A DNA stretch of 64,000 bases from Pseudomonas sp. MAG733B (GTDB lineage: Bacteria; Pseudomonadota; Gammaproteobacteria; Pseudomonadales; Pseudomonadaceae), in the NCBI RefSeq assembly GCF_036884845.1, contig NZ_CP145732.1:4340001-4404000 (forward strand), written 5' to 3'. Position 1 is the stretch's first letter. Every line of letters begins with the position of its first letter. The notes below the pieces were generated by a model that was not told where the DNA came from, made no database searches, and saw nothing but the letters and a program-made list of their open reading frames with translations. The position numbers and the translations under genes are program-made. Below are positions 18,596 through 28,665 of this stretch, one piece after another.

Positions 18596-19639
18596 ATGAA
18601 ATTTTCCCTGTTCGTACACATGGAACGTTGGGACGAAAGCGTCAGCCACCGTCAGTTGTTCGAAGACTTGACCGAACTGACCCTGATGGCCGAGGCCGGC
18701 GGTTTCAGCACCGTGTGGATCGGCGAACACCACGCGATGGAATACACCATCTCGCCAAGCCCGATGCCACTGCTGGCCTACCTCGCGGGCAAGACCACCA
18801 CCATTCACCTCGGCGCCGGCACCATCATCGCGCCGTTCTGGCATCCGATCCGGGTGGCGGGTGAATGCGCGTTGCTCGACGTGATCAGCAACGGGCGCAT
18901 GGAAGTCGGTCTGGCGCGGGGCGCTTATCAGGTCGAATTCGACCGCATGGCCGGTGGCATGCCCGCATCGAGCGGCGGCCAGGCGCTGCGGGAAATGGTC
19001 CCGGTGGTGCGCGCACTGTGGCAAGGCGACTACGCCCATGACGGCGACATCTGGAAATTCCCGACGTCCACCAGCGTACCCAAGCCAATCCAGAAGCCGA
19101 ACCCGCCGATGTGGATCGCCGCACGCGACCCGGACTCGCACAACTTTGCCGTGGCCAACGGCTGCAACGTCATGGTCACACCGCTGATGAAGGGCGACGA
19201 AGAAGTCCTCGACCTGAAGAACAAATTCCAGGCCGCACTGGACAACAACCCGGACGTGCCGCGCCCGCAATTGATGGTGCTGCGTCATACCCACGTGCAC
19301 ACTGCTGACGATCCAGAAGGCTGGCAAGTCGGCGCCAAGGCGATCTCGAAGTTCTATCGCACGTTCGATGCCTGGTTCGGCAACAAGGTAACCCCGGTCG
19401 ACGGCTTCCTCGCGCCGAGTCCGGAAGAGAAATTCGCCGGCCGTCCGGAGTTCGAACTGGAAAGCCTGCACAAGACCGCGATGATCGGCACTCCGGAAGA
19501 GATCATTCCGCGCATCAAGTACTACCAGGAACTGGGCGTCGACGAGTTCAGTTTCTGGTGCGATAACAGCCTGCCCCATGCGGAAAAGAAAAAATCCCTG
19601 GAGCTGTTCATCAAACATGTGGTGCCAGCGTTTCGCTGA
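18596..19639 (+). CDS. LLM-class flavin-dependent oxidoreductase (luciferase-like monooxygenase)
   Basis: The 347-residue product has the bacterial luciferase-like TIM-barrel pattern: an early VWIGEHH motif, PSPMPLLAYLAGKT, the LGAGTIIAPFWHPIRVAGECALLD strand-helix, GRMEVGLARG, and a C-terminal GTPEEIIPRI. These enzymes use reduced FMN and oxygen to hydroxylate or cleave a substrate, so the flavin reductase upstream is a natural partner. A GAGG ribosome binding site precedes the ATG. The substrate is unknown. Co-location with an NCS1 permease suggests an imported N-heterocycle. It is not RutA by context, as the other rut genes are absent. Confidence 0.85.
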   Translation: MKFSLFVHMERWDESVSHRQLFEDLTELTLMAEAGGFSTVWIGEHHAMEYTISPSPMPLLAYLAGKTTTIHLGAGTIIAPFWHPIRVAGECALLDVISNGRMEVGLARGAYQVEFDRMAGGMPASSGGQALREMVPVVRALWQGDYAHDGDIWKFPTSTSVPKPIQKPNPPMWIAARDPDSHNFAVANGCNVMVTPLMKGDEEVLDLKNKFQAALDNNPDVPRPQLMVLRHTHVHTADDPEGWQVGAKAISKFYRTFDAWFGNKVTPVDGFLAPSPEEKFAGRPEFELESLHKTAMIGTPEEIIPRIKYYQELGVDEFSFWCDNSLPHAEKKKSLELFIKHVVPAFR

Positions 19640-19687
19640 GGATCACAAGGGTCGATTTGCGACACCTGCACCTATCACCTTCATCAC

Positions 19688-19724
19688 AACGCCGGCGTTG
19701 AGGCCTTGCCCGACCCGGCGTTTT
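19688..19724 (+). terminator. Rho-independent terminator after the LLM gene
   Basis: AACGCCGG (19688-19695) pairs exactly with CCGGCGTT (19715-19722), followed by further Ts. It separates the monooxygenase unit from the TRAP transporter operon. Confidence 0.75.
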
Positions 19725-19798
19725 GCCCGCACTTTTTCAACCCGCTTCAACCCTCCCCTGCAAATCGCAATTTTCTGCCTAGACTTGCTCCTGTCCGT

Positions 19799-20857
<1,059 letters not shown>

Positions 20858-20919
20858 TCGCCGGGCAGGTACTGCTGCGGCGGTGCCTGCCGATCATCAC
20901 TCGACAGGGGATGCCATCC

Positions 20920-21552
20920 ATGAGAGCACTTCGGCGGATCTGGGAGCACTTCGAGGAGGGGTTTATTGTCTTCCTTCTGGCGGCCATGACGCTGGTCACC
21001 TTCGTCTACGTCATTCTCAACAATCTCTACAGCCTCTTCTATTGGCTGGCCGAGCGCTGGGAGGGTGCGAGCGCCCCGTTGTTCGCCGTCGGCGACGGGA
21101 TCATGGGTATGGCTCAGGCCATGACCTGGAGTACCGCACTGACCAAAGCCCTGTTTGGCTGGCTGATTTTTTTCGGCCTGGCTTACGGCGTGCGCACGGC
21201 CGGGCATATCGGCGTTGATGCACTGGTCAGGCTAGCCAGCCGATCGGTGCAGAAATACATCGGCATCGTCGCCTGCCTGTGCTGCCTGGCGTACGCAGGA
21301 CTGCTCAGCGTTGCCAGCTTCGAATGGATTCAGACCCTGATGAATGCGGGCATCGGCGCTGAAGACCTGGGCCACTTCGGCATCATGCAATGGCACATCG
21401 GGTTGATCGTCCCCCTGGGGTTTGCCCTGGTCTTCATTCGCTTCGCCGAAATTCTCGTGCGCATCCTGCGCAACCGCCAGACCGGCCTAGGCCTGGCCGA
21501 CGAAGCCGCCGATGCCCTGAAACTGACTGAACAAGAGGATGACAAGCCATGA
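20920..21552 (+). CDS. dctQ: TRAP transporter small permease DctQ
   Basis: DctQ is the four-helix small membrane subunit of the TRAP importer. The 210-residue product has helices near residues 14-36, 80-100, 115-132 and 155-175. It includes the conserved GWLIFFGLAYGVRTAGHIGVDAL segment. An earlier ATG at 20854 overlaps the dctP stop. The ATG at 20920 is preferred because AGGGG stands eight bases ahead and the protein then begins like known DctQ proteins (short basic start, then RIWEHFEEGFI). The end overlaps dctM by an ATGA. Confidence 0.85.
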   Translation: MRALRRIWEHFEEGFIVFLLAAMTLVTFVYVILNNLYSLFYWLAERWEGASAPLFAVGDGIMGMAQAMTWSTALTKALFGWLIFFGLAYGVRTAGHIGVDALVRLASRSVQKYIGIVACLCCLAYAGLLSVASFEWIQTLMNAGIGAEDLGHFGIMQWHIGLIVPLGFALVFIRFAEILVRILRNRQTGLGLADEAADALKLTEQEDDKP

Positions 21553-22832
21553 CCATCGCCTTCCTGTTCGTGGCCCTGTTCGTCCTGATGTTCATCGGTG
21601 TTCCCATCGCCATTTCCCTGGGGCTGGCCGGCTCGCTGACCATCATTTTTTTCAGCCCGGATTCCGTGCGCTCCCTGGCGATCAAACTGTTCGAGACGTC
21701 GGAGCATTACACGCTGCTGGCGATCCCGTTTTTCCTGCTCGCCGGAGCCTTCATGACCACCGGTGGCGTTGCGCGCCGGCTGATCGACTTTGCCAATGCC
21801 TGTGTCGGTCATATTCGCGGCGGCCTGGCCATCGCTGCCGTATTGGCGTGCATGTTGTTTGCCGCGCTTTCCGGTTCAAGCCCCGCGACGGTGGCTGCGG
21901 TGGGCTCGATTGCCATTGCCGGCATGGTCCGCTCAGGTTATCCGCAAGCCTTTGGCGCAGGGATCATCTGCAACGCCGGGACTCTGGGCATCCTGATCCC
22001 GCCGTCGATCGTGATGGTGGTCTACGCCGCCGCCACCGAAACCTCCGTGGGCAAGCTGTTCATGGCCGGTGTGGTGCCAGGTCTGTTGCTGGGCACTGCA
22101 CTGATGGTGGCGATCTACATCGTCGCCATCAAGAAGAACCTGCCCGCCTTGCCGCGTGCAACATTTCGGGAATTGATGGGAACCGCGCGCCAGGCAATAT
22201 GGGGCCTGCTGCTGATGGTCATCATCCTGGGTGGCATCTATTCCGGGATGTTCACCCCGACCGAGGCGGCTGCTGTGGCGGCCGTCTACTCGGCGTTCAT
22301 CGCCTTGTTCGTCTACAAGGACCTGACGTTTCGTGAAACGCCAAAAGTCCTGCTGGAATCCGCCAAGCTGAGCATCATGCTGATGTTCATCATTGCCAAC
22401 GCCATGCTGTTCGCCCACGTCCTGACCACCGAACAGCTCCCGCAACAGATTACTGCCTGGGTGATTGACGCAGGCCTGACGCCCGTGACTTTCCTGCTGG
22501 TGGTCAACATTGTGCTGCTGATTGCCGGTGCGTTCATGGAGCCGTCTGCAATCATCCTGATCCTGGCCCCGATCCTTTTCCCCATTGCCATGAAGCTGGG
22601 TATCGACCCGATTCACCTCGGCATCATCATGGTGGTCAACCTCGAGATCGGCCTGATCACGCCACCGGTGGGCCTTAACCTGTTTGTCACCTCTGCGGTG
22701 ACGGGCATGTCTTTACCGGCAACGGTCAAAGCGGCCATGCCCTGGTTGACGATTTTGCTGCTGTTCCTGGTGCTGATCACCTACGTGCCGTGGATCTCCC
22801 TGGTGCTGCCGAACTGGCTGGGCATGAATTGA
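21549..22832 (+). CDS. dctM: TRAP transporter large permease DctM
   Basis: DctM is the large membrane subunit that carries substrate and sodium across the inner membrane. The 427-residue product has about twelve hydrophobic helices, an IPFFLLAGAFMTTGG segment near residue 59, SGSSPATVAAVGSIAIAGM, and the LGIIMVVNLEIGLITPPVGLN signature near the C-terminus. It is full length and overlaps dctQ by four bases. It completes the DctPQM set. Confidence 0.9.
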   Translation: MTIAFLFVALFVLMFIGVPIAISLGLAGSLTIIFFSPDSVRSLAIKLFETSEHYTLLAIPFFLLAGAFMTTGGVARRLIDFANACVGHIRGGLAIAAVLACMLFAALSGSSPATVAAVGSIAIAGMVRSGYPQAFGAGIICNAGTLGILIPPSIVMVVYAAATETSVGKLFMAGVVPGLLLGTALMVAIYIVAIKKNLPALPRATFRELMGTARQAIWGLLLMVIILGGIYSGMFTPTEAAAVAAVYSAFIALFVYKDLTFRETPKVLLESAKLSIMLMFIIANAMLFAHVLTTEQLPQQITAWVIDAGLTPVTFLLVVNIVLLIAGAFMEPSAIILILAPILFPIAMKLGIDPIHLGIIMVVNLEIGLITPPVGLNLFVTSAVTGMSLPATVKAAMPWLTILLLFLVLITYVPWISLVLPNWLGMN

Positions 22833-22916
22833 CGTCTCGCGCGCCACGCTCTGCGCTGCGATCTACTACAGTGGAATCACTCTGCATAAAGCCATAACAA
22901 GACGGAGAGGTTCCCC

Positions 22917-23867
22917 ATGCGAGTGACAAAACGCTTTGCCCTGTTGGCCGCCGCCACGCTGGCATTTACCACCGCCGCCCAGGCAGCGCCGGTGTTCATC
23001 AACATCCTGACCGGTGGGACCAGCGGGGTTTACTACCCGATTGGTGTTGGCTTGTCGCAGATTTACAGCGATGGCATCCCGGGCGCGAAGACTTCAGTCC
23101 AGGCCACCAAGGCTTCGGTGGAAAACCTGAATCTGTTGCAAGCCGGTCGAGGCGAACTGGCGCTGGCACTGGGTGACTCGGTTGCCGATGCCAAAAACGG
23201 TGTGGAAGACGCCGGTTTCAAAGCGCCGCTGACCAAATTGCGTGCCATTGGCGGTGCCTATCCCAATTACATCCAGATCGTGGCCAGCAAGGAATCGGGC
23301 ATCAAGACCCTGGCGGATCTCAAAGGCAAAACCATCTCGGTCGGAGCACCCAAGTCGGGCACCGAGCTGAACGCACGAGCGATCTTCAAAGCGGCGGGCT
23401 TGACCTACGAGGACATGGGCAAAGTGCAATACCTGCCCTTTGCCGAATCGGTCGAACTGATCAAGAACCGGCAACTGGATGCGACGCTGCAATCTTCCGG
23501 ATTGGGCATGGCAGCCATTCGCGACCTGTCCTCGGTCATGGCATTGAACTACATCGCCATCCCGACCGATGTGGTCGCAAAAATCGGCAACCCGGCCTAC
23601 CAGAGTGCAATGATTCCGGCCAACACCTATGACGGGCAGGCCGACGCAGTGCCGACGGTGGCAATCACCAACATTCTGGTCACCCGCGCCGATGTGCCCG
23701 ATGAAGTCGCCTATGAGATGACCAAATTGTTGTTCGATAACCTGACGCGCTTGGGTAACTCACATTCGGCAGCCAAGGACATCAAACTGGAAAGCGCCGC
23801 CAAAAACCTGCCGATCGCGCTGCATCCGGGCGCCGAACGCTACTACAAGGAAAAAGGCGCGCTGTAA
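22917..23867 (+). CDS. TAXI-family TRAP solute-binding protein
   Basis: The 316-residue product has a signal peptide (about residues 1-23, ending AAQA), then VFINILTGGTSGVYYPIGVGLSQI, the defining start of TAXI receptors. Other family segments are ATKASVENLNLLQAGRGELALALGDS and SVGAPKSGTELNARAIFKAAGL. TAXI receptors work with fused TRAP permeases, and known ligands include alpha-ketoglutarate and glutamate. The ligand here is unknown. A strong GGAGAGG ribosome binding site precedes the start. It opens a second TRAP operon, 84 bases after dctM. Confidence 0.9.
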   Translation: MRVTKRFALLAAATLAFTTAAQAAPVFINILTGGTSGVYYPIGVGLSQIYSDGIPGAKTSVQATKASVENLNLLQAGRGELALALGDSVADAKNGVEDAGFKAPLTKLRAIGGAYPNYIQIVASKESGIKTLADLKGKTISVGAPKSGTELNARAIFKAAGLTYEDMGKVQYLPFAESVELIKNRQLDATLQSSGLGMAAIRDLSSVMALNYIAIPTDVVAKIGNPAYQSAMIPANTYDGQADAVPTVAITNILVTRADVPDEVAYEMTKLLFDNLTRLGNSHSAAKDIKLESAAKNLPIALHPGAERYYKEKGAL

Positions 23868-23938
23868 CCGCACGAGGCGCAGTGGGCCCGCCACTGCGCC
23901 ATAAATTCTATCCAGTGTGGTCATGAGGCAGGCAGCCA

Positions 23939-25966
23939 ATGAGTGATGAACATCACGGCATTTCCGCGAATCCGCGGGACTGGCCAAAAACCTTGTTTTA
24001 CGTAGCGTTGCTGTTTTCGATTTTTCAAATCGTCACCGCGGCCTTTTCACCCATCTCCAGCCAGGTGCTACGTGCGGTACACGTAGGTTTTTTGCTCTGG
24101 GTGGTCTTTCTGAGTTACCCCGCTCACGGCAAGGCTCGTCCCTGGCAACCGCTGGCCTGGCTGCTCAGCCTGGCAGGCATCGTCACCGCGTTGTATCAAT
24201 GGGTGTTCGAAGCTGACCTGATCCAGCGCTCCGGCGACTTGACGACAGCAGACACGGTAACAGGTGTCCTGCTGATCGTCCTGGTCTTCGAAGCCGCCCG
24301 ACGCGTGATGGGCATTGCACTGCCAATCATCTGCGGCCTGTTCCTGGCCTATGGATTGTTCGGCGAATATCTACCGGGCGACCTGGCCCATCGCGGCTAT
24401 GGCTTCGACCAAATCATCAATCAACTGTCTTTTGGAACCGAAGGGCTGTACGGGACGCCGACCTACGTTTCGGCGACCTACATTTTTCTGTTCATCCTGT
24501 TCGGCGCCTTTCTTGAACAGGCCGGCATGATCAAGCTGTTTACCGACTTCGCCATGGGATTGTTCGGGCACAAGCTCGGCGGCCCGGCGAAGGTGGCCGT
24601 GGCTTCGTCGGCGCTGATGGGGACCATCACCGGCTCCGGGATTGCCAACGTCGTGACCACGGGACAATTCACCATTCCGCTGATGAAGCGCTTTGGCTAC
24701 CGGGCCGCGTTTGCCGGCGGGGTCGAGGCCACTTCGAGCATGGGCAGCCAGATAATGCCTCCGGTAATGGGCGCCGTTGCCTTCATCATGGCCGAAACCA
24801 TCAACGTGCCGTTCGTGGAAATCGCCAAGGCGGCGTTGATCCCCGCCATCCTCTACTTCGGTTCGGTGTTCTGGATGGTTCATCTGGAGGCCAAGCGCTC
24901 CAACCTCAAGGGCTTGCCCAAAGACCAATGCCCCAGCGCTTTGGGCGCCGTAAAGGAAAACTGGTACCTGTTGATTCCCCTGCTGGTGCTGGTTTACCTG
25001 CTGTTTTCCGGGCGCACCCCACTGTTCTCCGGCATGGTCGGCCTGGCACTGACCGCCATTGTGATACTCGGTTCGGCGATCATTTTCAGGGTGCAAGGCT
25101 TCGGCCTGCGTTGCGCGTTCTGGATCGCGCTTGGCGTCTTGTGCACTGGTTTTTTCCAGTTGGGCATCGCCGTGATTTTTGCAGTCATAGCGGTGCTGAT
25201 GGTGATATGCGGGTTCATCAAGGGCGGCCGGGAAACGCTGATCATCTGCCTGCATGCGCTGGTCGAAGGTGCACGCCATGCAGTACCGGTGGGCATCGCT
25301 TGTGCACTGGTGGGCGTGATCATCGGCGTGGTGTCACTCACGGGGGTCGCTTCGACGTTTGCCGGGTATATTCTGGCCATCGGTCGGGACAACCTGCTGC
25401 TGTCACTGATATTGACGATGCTTACGTGCCTGGTGCTGGGCATGGGCATTCCAACCATCCCCAACTACATCATCACCAGTTCGATCGCCGCCCCGGCCCT
25501 GTTGGAACTGGGCGTGCCACTGATCGTGTCGCACATGTTCGTGTTCTATTTCGGCATCCTCGCCGACCTGACGCCACCGGTCGCCCTTGCCTGCTTTGCC
25601 GCGGCACCGATCGCCAAGGAGAGCGGATTCAAGATCAGTCTGTGGGCGGTACGCATTGCGCTGGCCGGCTTCGTCATCCCGTTCATGGCGGTCTATAACC
25701 CGGCGCTGATGCTGCAAGGCGGCAACTTGTGGATGACCGCCTACATGCTGATCAAGACCCTGCTGGCGGTCGGCCTCTGGGGAATGGCGTCTACCGGTTA
25801 CCTGCAACAGAAAATGGCCATCTGGGAGCGCCTGTTGAGTTTTGGCGCCGGTGCATTGTTGATTGTTGCGTTGCCGTTGACCGATGAGTTCGGCTTCGCA
25901 CTCGGGATACTGGTCATTGTCCAGCACGTCTGGAGATCCAGACTGGCCGGGGTGGCCAACGCATGA
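23939..25966 (+). CDS. TRAP transporter permease, fused small and large subunits
   Basis: The 675-residue product is a fused 4TM/12TM TRAP permease. The first 170 residues correspond to a DctQ-like part. The rest is DctM-like, with FGAFLEQAGMIKLFTDFAMGLFG, the GTITGSGIANVVTTGQFTIPLMK loop and IPTIPNYIITSSIAAPALLE. Such fusions pair with TAXI receptors, and the receptor gene lies 71 bases upstream. The four-base overlap with the DUF1850 gene supports one operon. Predicted location is the inner membrane. Confidence 0.9.
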   Translation: MSDEHHGISANPRDWPKTLFYVALLFSIFQIVTAAFSPISSQVLRAVHVGFLLWVVFLSYPAHGKARPWQPLAWLLSLAGIVTALYQWVFEADLIQRSGDLTTADTVTGVLLIVLVFEAARRVMGIALPIICGLFLAYGLFGEYLPGDLAHRGYGFDQIINQLSFGTEGLYGTPTYVSATYIFLFILFGAFLEQAGMIKLFTDFAMGLFGHKLGGPAKVAVASSALMGTITGSGIANVVTTGQFTIPLMKRFGYRAAFAGGVEATSSMGSQIMPPVMGAVAFIMAETINVPFVEIAKAALIPAILYFGSVFWMVHLEAKRSNLKGLPKDQCPSALGAVKENWYLLIPLLVLVYLLFSGRTPLFSGMVGLALTAIVILGSAIIFRVQGFGLRCAFWIALGVLCTGFFQLGIAVIFAVIAVLMVICGFIKGGRETLIICLHALVEGARHAVPVGIACALVGVIIGVVSLTGVASTFAGYILAIGRDNLLLSLILTMLTCLVLGMGIPTIPNYIITSSIAAPALLELGVPLIVSHMFVFYFGILADLTPPVALACFAAAPIAKESGFKISLWAVRIALAGFVIPFMAVYNPALMLQGGNLWMTAYMLIKTLLAVGLWGMASTGYLQQKMAIWERLLSFGAGALLIVALPLTDEFGFALGILVIVQHVWRSRLAGVANA

Positions 25967-26349
25967 TCGGCTTGTGCCTGGGCCTGGCCGGTGTGGTCTG
26001 GGCCCAGCTGCCGGTTTCGGACTTCACGCTGGCATGGAACCACACCATCGAAAAGATCCGCTGGGAGGAGGATTACCGCGTCACTCAACAAGGCCTGGTG
26101 CTGGGAGAGGCACGAGTCCGCGGCAATGGTGCGGGAATGGAGATCCCGGAAGACGCTCGACTGGAAAACGGCAGTTGGCACTACCGCCGCATGCTGCCTG
26201 CGCAGCAACCCCTGCGATTGGGACGAACCCCCGAGGCAGGTGACTACCAATTGTGCTTCGATGACCGCTGCCATTTCATGAGCGAGTGGCTCGGTCCGCC
26301 GACCGACAGCCAGCCTTTCATGCAGCTGTGGAGTTGCCCGTCGGGATAA
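25963..26349 (+). CDS. DUF1850 protein of the TAXI-TRAP operon
   Basis: A 128-residue protein with an N-terminal hydrophobic segment (residues 1-14), probably a signal or anchor, then FTLAWNHTIEKIRWEEDYRV, the typical DUF1850 core, and two cysteines in YQLCFDDRCHF. Proteins of this family are nearly always encoded beside TAXI-type TRAP genes, but their job is not known. The start overlaps the fused permease stop (ATGA). A periplasmic accessory role is inference. Confidence 0.85.
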   Translation: MIGLCLGLAGVVWAQLPVSDFTLAWNHTIEKIRWEEDYRVTQQGLVLGEARVRGNGAGMEIPEDARLENGSWHYRRMLPAQQPLRLGRTPEAGDYQLCFDDRCHFMSEWLGPPTDSQPFMQLWSCPSG

Positions 26350-26371
26350 AGATACGTGTTGCGCTCGCTAA

Positions 26372-26412
26372 CTGTGTATCACAACGTATCCGGGTCCCGT
26401 CCCGATACACAG
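26372..26412. promoter_or_regulatory. Long inverted repeat with GTATC/GATAC elements upstream of an exported hydrolase gene
   Basis: CTGTGTATC (26372-26380) and GATACACAG (26404-26412) are exact 9-base inverted repeats. Inside them a smaller GTATC...GATAC pair repeats the theme, and further GATACG copies stand at 26351, 26434 and 26450. There is no T-run, so it is more likely an operator or leader structure than a terminator. Confidence 0.4.
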
Positions 26413-26532
26413 ACTTTCATCTGGCCGTCGATACGGACACAGCTCAGATACGTCACCGAGTTGAAATGCCTGCCAGGTTTGAAGGAGATCAGCCAGACCT
26501 CCTGGCCAATGGCTTGCAACGGAGACATCACC

Positions 26533-27600
26533 ATGAAGATGGCACTGCAGAACAACCGCACCGGCAATACTCGCCGCCGCCTGGTTGGCCCATCGATCCT
26601 CGCGCTCACCCTGTTCAGCGTGCTCGGCACCGCCCAGGCGCAAACGACCGCCGCCGCGCAACCCGCCGCGACCAGTGCCGCTGCCACGTATACGACGCCT
26701 TCTCCGTTCGGCCCGTTGAAGCATGTCAACGCCGGACTGCTGAACGTGGCGTACGCCGAAACCGGTCCGGCCGATGGTCCGGTGGTGATTCTTCTGCACG
26801 GCTGGCCGTACGACATTCACAGCTATGACGAAGTCGCGCCCTTGCTCGCGGCGAAGGGCTACCGAGTGCTGATGCCGTATGCCCGCGGTTATGGCGACAC
26901 GCATTTCCTGTCTGACAAAACCGTTCGCAACGGCCAACCCGCCGCGCTGGCCAGTGATGTCATCGACTTCATGGATGCTCTGAAAATCAAACAAGCGGTG
27001 CTCGGCGGTTATGACTGGGGCGCGCGTTCGGCGGACATTGTCTCGGCACTGTGGCCGGAACGGGTCAAGGCGCTGGTTTCGGTCAGCGGATATCTGATCG
27101 GCAACCAGGCGGCGGGCCAAAACCCGCTACCGCCAAAGGCTGAATTGCAGTGGTGGTATCAGTTCTACTTCGCCACCGACCGTGGCCGCGCCGGGTACGA
27201 GAAAAACACCCATGACTTTGCCAAGCTGATCTGGCAACTGGCATCGCCGAAATGGGCGTTCGACGACGCCACCTTCGACCGCAGCGCCAAGGCGCTGAGC
27301 AACCCAGATCATGTCGAGATCACCGTGTTCAACTACCGCTGGCGCCTGGGGCTGGTACAGGGCGAAAGCAAATATGACGCCCTGGAACAGAAACTGGCGA
27401 CGGCGCCGTCCATCAGCGTGCCGACCATTACTATGGAAGGCGACGCCAACGGCGCACCGCACCCTAACCCTGACGACTACGCCAAGCGCTTTACCGGCAA
27501 ATATGAGTTCCGCCTGATCAGCGGCGGCATTGGCCACAACCTGCCGCAGGAAGACCCGAAGGCGTTTGCCAAGGCTGTGATCGATGCGGATCACCTTTGA
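26533..27600 (+). CDS. Exported alpha/beta hydrolase of the epoxide hydrolase/dehalogenase type
   Basis: The 355-residue product has a signal peptide (positively charged start, hydrophobic stretch about residues 19-33, cut after AQA). A mature alpha/beta-hydrolase domain follows, with ILLHGWPYDIHSYDEV (oxyanion region) and a nucleophile elbow GGYDWGARS. The aspartate in this elbow replaces the usual serine, as in epoxide hydrolases and haloalkane dehalogenases. The late histidine is in GIGHNLPQEDP. The ATG at 26533 is chosen for GGAG at 26521. A longer frame from 26356 crosses the inverted repeat and would spoil the signal peptide. The substrate is unknown. Confidence 0.8.
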   Translation: MKMALQNNRTGNTRRRLVGPSILALTLFSVLGTAQAQTTAAAQPAATSAAATYTTPSPFGPLKHVNAGLLNVAYAETGPADGPVVILLHGWPYDIHSYDEVAPLLAAKGYRVLMPYARGYGDTHFLSDKTVRNGQPAALASDVIDFMDALKIKQAVLGGYDWGARSADIVSALWPERVKALVSVSGYLIGNQAAGQNPLPPKAELQWWYQFYFATDRGRAGYEKNTHDFAKLIWQLASPKWAFDDATFDRSAKALSNPDHVEITVFNYRWRLGLVQGESKYDALEQKLATAPSISVPTITMEGDANGAPHPNPDDYAKRFTGKYEFRLISGGIGHNLPQEDPKAFAKAVIDADHL

Positions 27601-27634
27601 GTCCTGAGTCCGCACAGCGTTAACACCGCAGTTC

Positions 27635-27726
27635 CTGTGGGAGCGAGCCTGCTCGCAATAGCGGTCTGTCTGCCAACAAGTGTGTTGGATGTGTCGGCCT
27701 CTTCGCGGGCAAGCCCGCTCCCGCAG
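27635..27726. repeat. REP doublet (REPIN) of the Pseudomonas GTGGGAGC type
   Basis: CTGTGGGAGCGAGCCTGCTC begins one arm at 27635 and an inverted copy (GCGGGCAAGCCCGCTCCCGC) closes the element at 27726. Each arm is itself an imperfect hairpin. It lies between two converging genes, the usual place for such elements. They are mobilised in trans by RAYT transposases, none of which is encoded in this window. Confidence 0.85.
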
Positions 27727-27757
27727 GGTATTGCGGGGGCCCAGGATTATCCGTTGC

Positions 27758-28597
27758 TCATTTGAAGAAATGACTGGGCGTCTTGCCGAACTGTTTCTTG
27801 AACATGGTCGTGAATGCGCTGGGGCTGTCGTAGCCCAGCTCACCGGCGATGTCGATGATCTTCTCCCCGACCGCGATGCGCTCCAGGGCCAGCAGCAAAC
27901 GCGCTTGCTGGCGCCACTGGCCGAAAGTCATTCCGGTTTCCTTGTGAAACAAGCGCTGGATGGTTTTCTCGTCGAGGCGGAGCCGGGCGCTCCAGTGCGC
28001 CAAGGTCGATCCATCGCCGGGATCACGCTGCAAGGCCGAACAAATGGCTTTGATACGTTGATCCGTCGGCTGAGGCAGGTGCAAAGGCAAGGTGGGCAGA
28101 ATCCTCAGTTCATCGAGGATCAGGCGCATGACACGGCCCTCGCGCGAGTCTTGGTCGTAGGGCGGCGCCACATTGACAGAGACCTTGATCAACTCACTCA
28201 GCAGCGCAGAAATGCTCACTGCTCGAGGTTCGTTCGGCAGGTCCGGAAACGGCTCGGGCCGTACGAACACGCTGCGCATCTTCAACGGTCCCACACAGCG
28301 AATCGAGTGAATGTGCCCGCTCGGCATCCAGATGCCACGGCTCGGCGGCACGGTCCACTGGCTTAATCCTGAATGCACGACCATCACGCCCTCGATCGCG
28401 TAGATCAATTGATGCGCTTCGTGGGAGTGAGGTTCGATCACCCAGCTTTCGGGGTAGTCGGTCGCGCTGCTGCTGACTGCGCAGGCTCGCCCGTCGATTT
28501 CTCTGAGGAATTCATCCAGCGGCTTCAACAGCATGCCCTTTTTGCGATAGTAGATTCCCGAATTGCGCGAGACAGGCAATCCGGCGAAACCTAGCAT
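27758..28597 (-). CDS. AraC-family transcriptional regulator with cupin sensor domain
   Basis: The product of about 279 residues has an N-terminal cupin-like domain (EPHSHEAHQLIYAIEGVMVVHS) and a C-terminal double helix-turn-helix (LARHWSARLRLDEKTIQRLF-like region, then IAGELGYDSPSAFTTMFKKQFG). It is divergent from the MFS pump gene and most likely controls it. The start is uncertain. The ATG at 28597 has GAG and GGGG just upstream, while the ATG at 28534 (258 residues) is possible but has its purine run too close. Confidence 0.82.
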   Translation of the reverse strand: MLGFAGLPVSRNSGIYYRKKGMLLKPLDEFLREIDGRACAVSSSATDYPESWVIEPHSHEAHQLIYAIEGVMVVHSGLSQWTVPPSRGIWMPSGHIHSIRCVGPLKMRSVFVRPEPFPDLPNEPRAVSISALLSELIKVSVNVAPPYDQDSREGRVMRLILDELRILPTLPLHLPQPTDQRIKAICSALQRDPGDGSTLAHWSARLRLDEKTIQRLFHKETGMTFGQWRQQARLLLALERIAVGEKIIDIAGELGYDSPSAFTTMFKKQFGKTPSHFFK

Positions 28598-28665
28598 AGC
28601 GCTCAACCCCAAAATGGGTAGCGCTTTTGGCGCCCCGCTGTGCGTTTTTGTCTGGAAGACCGCCC

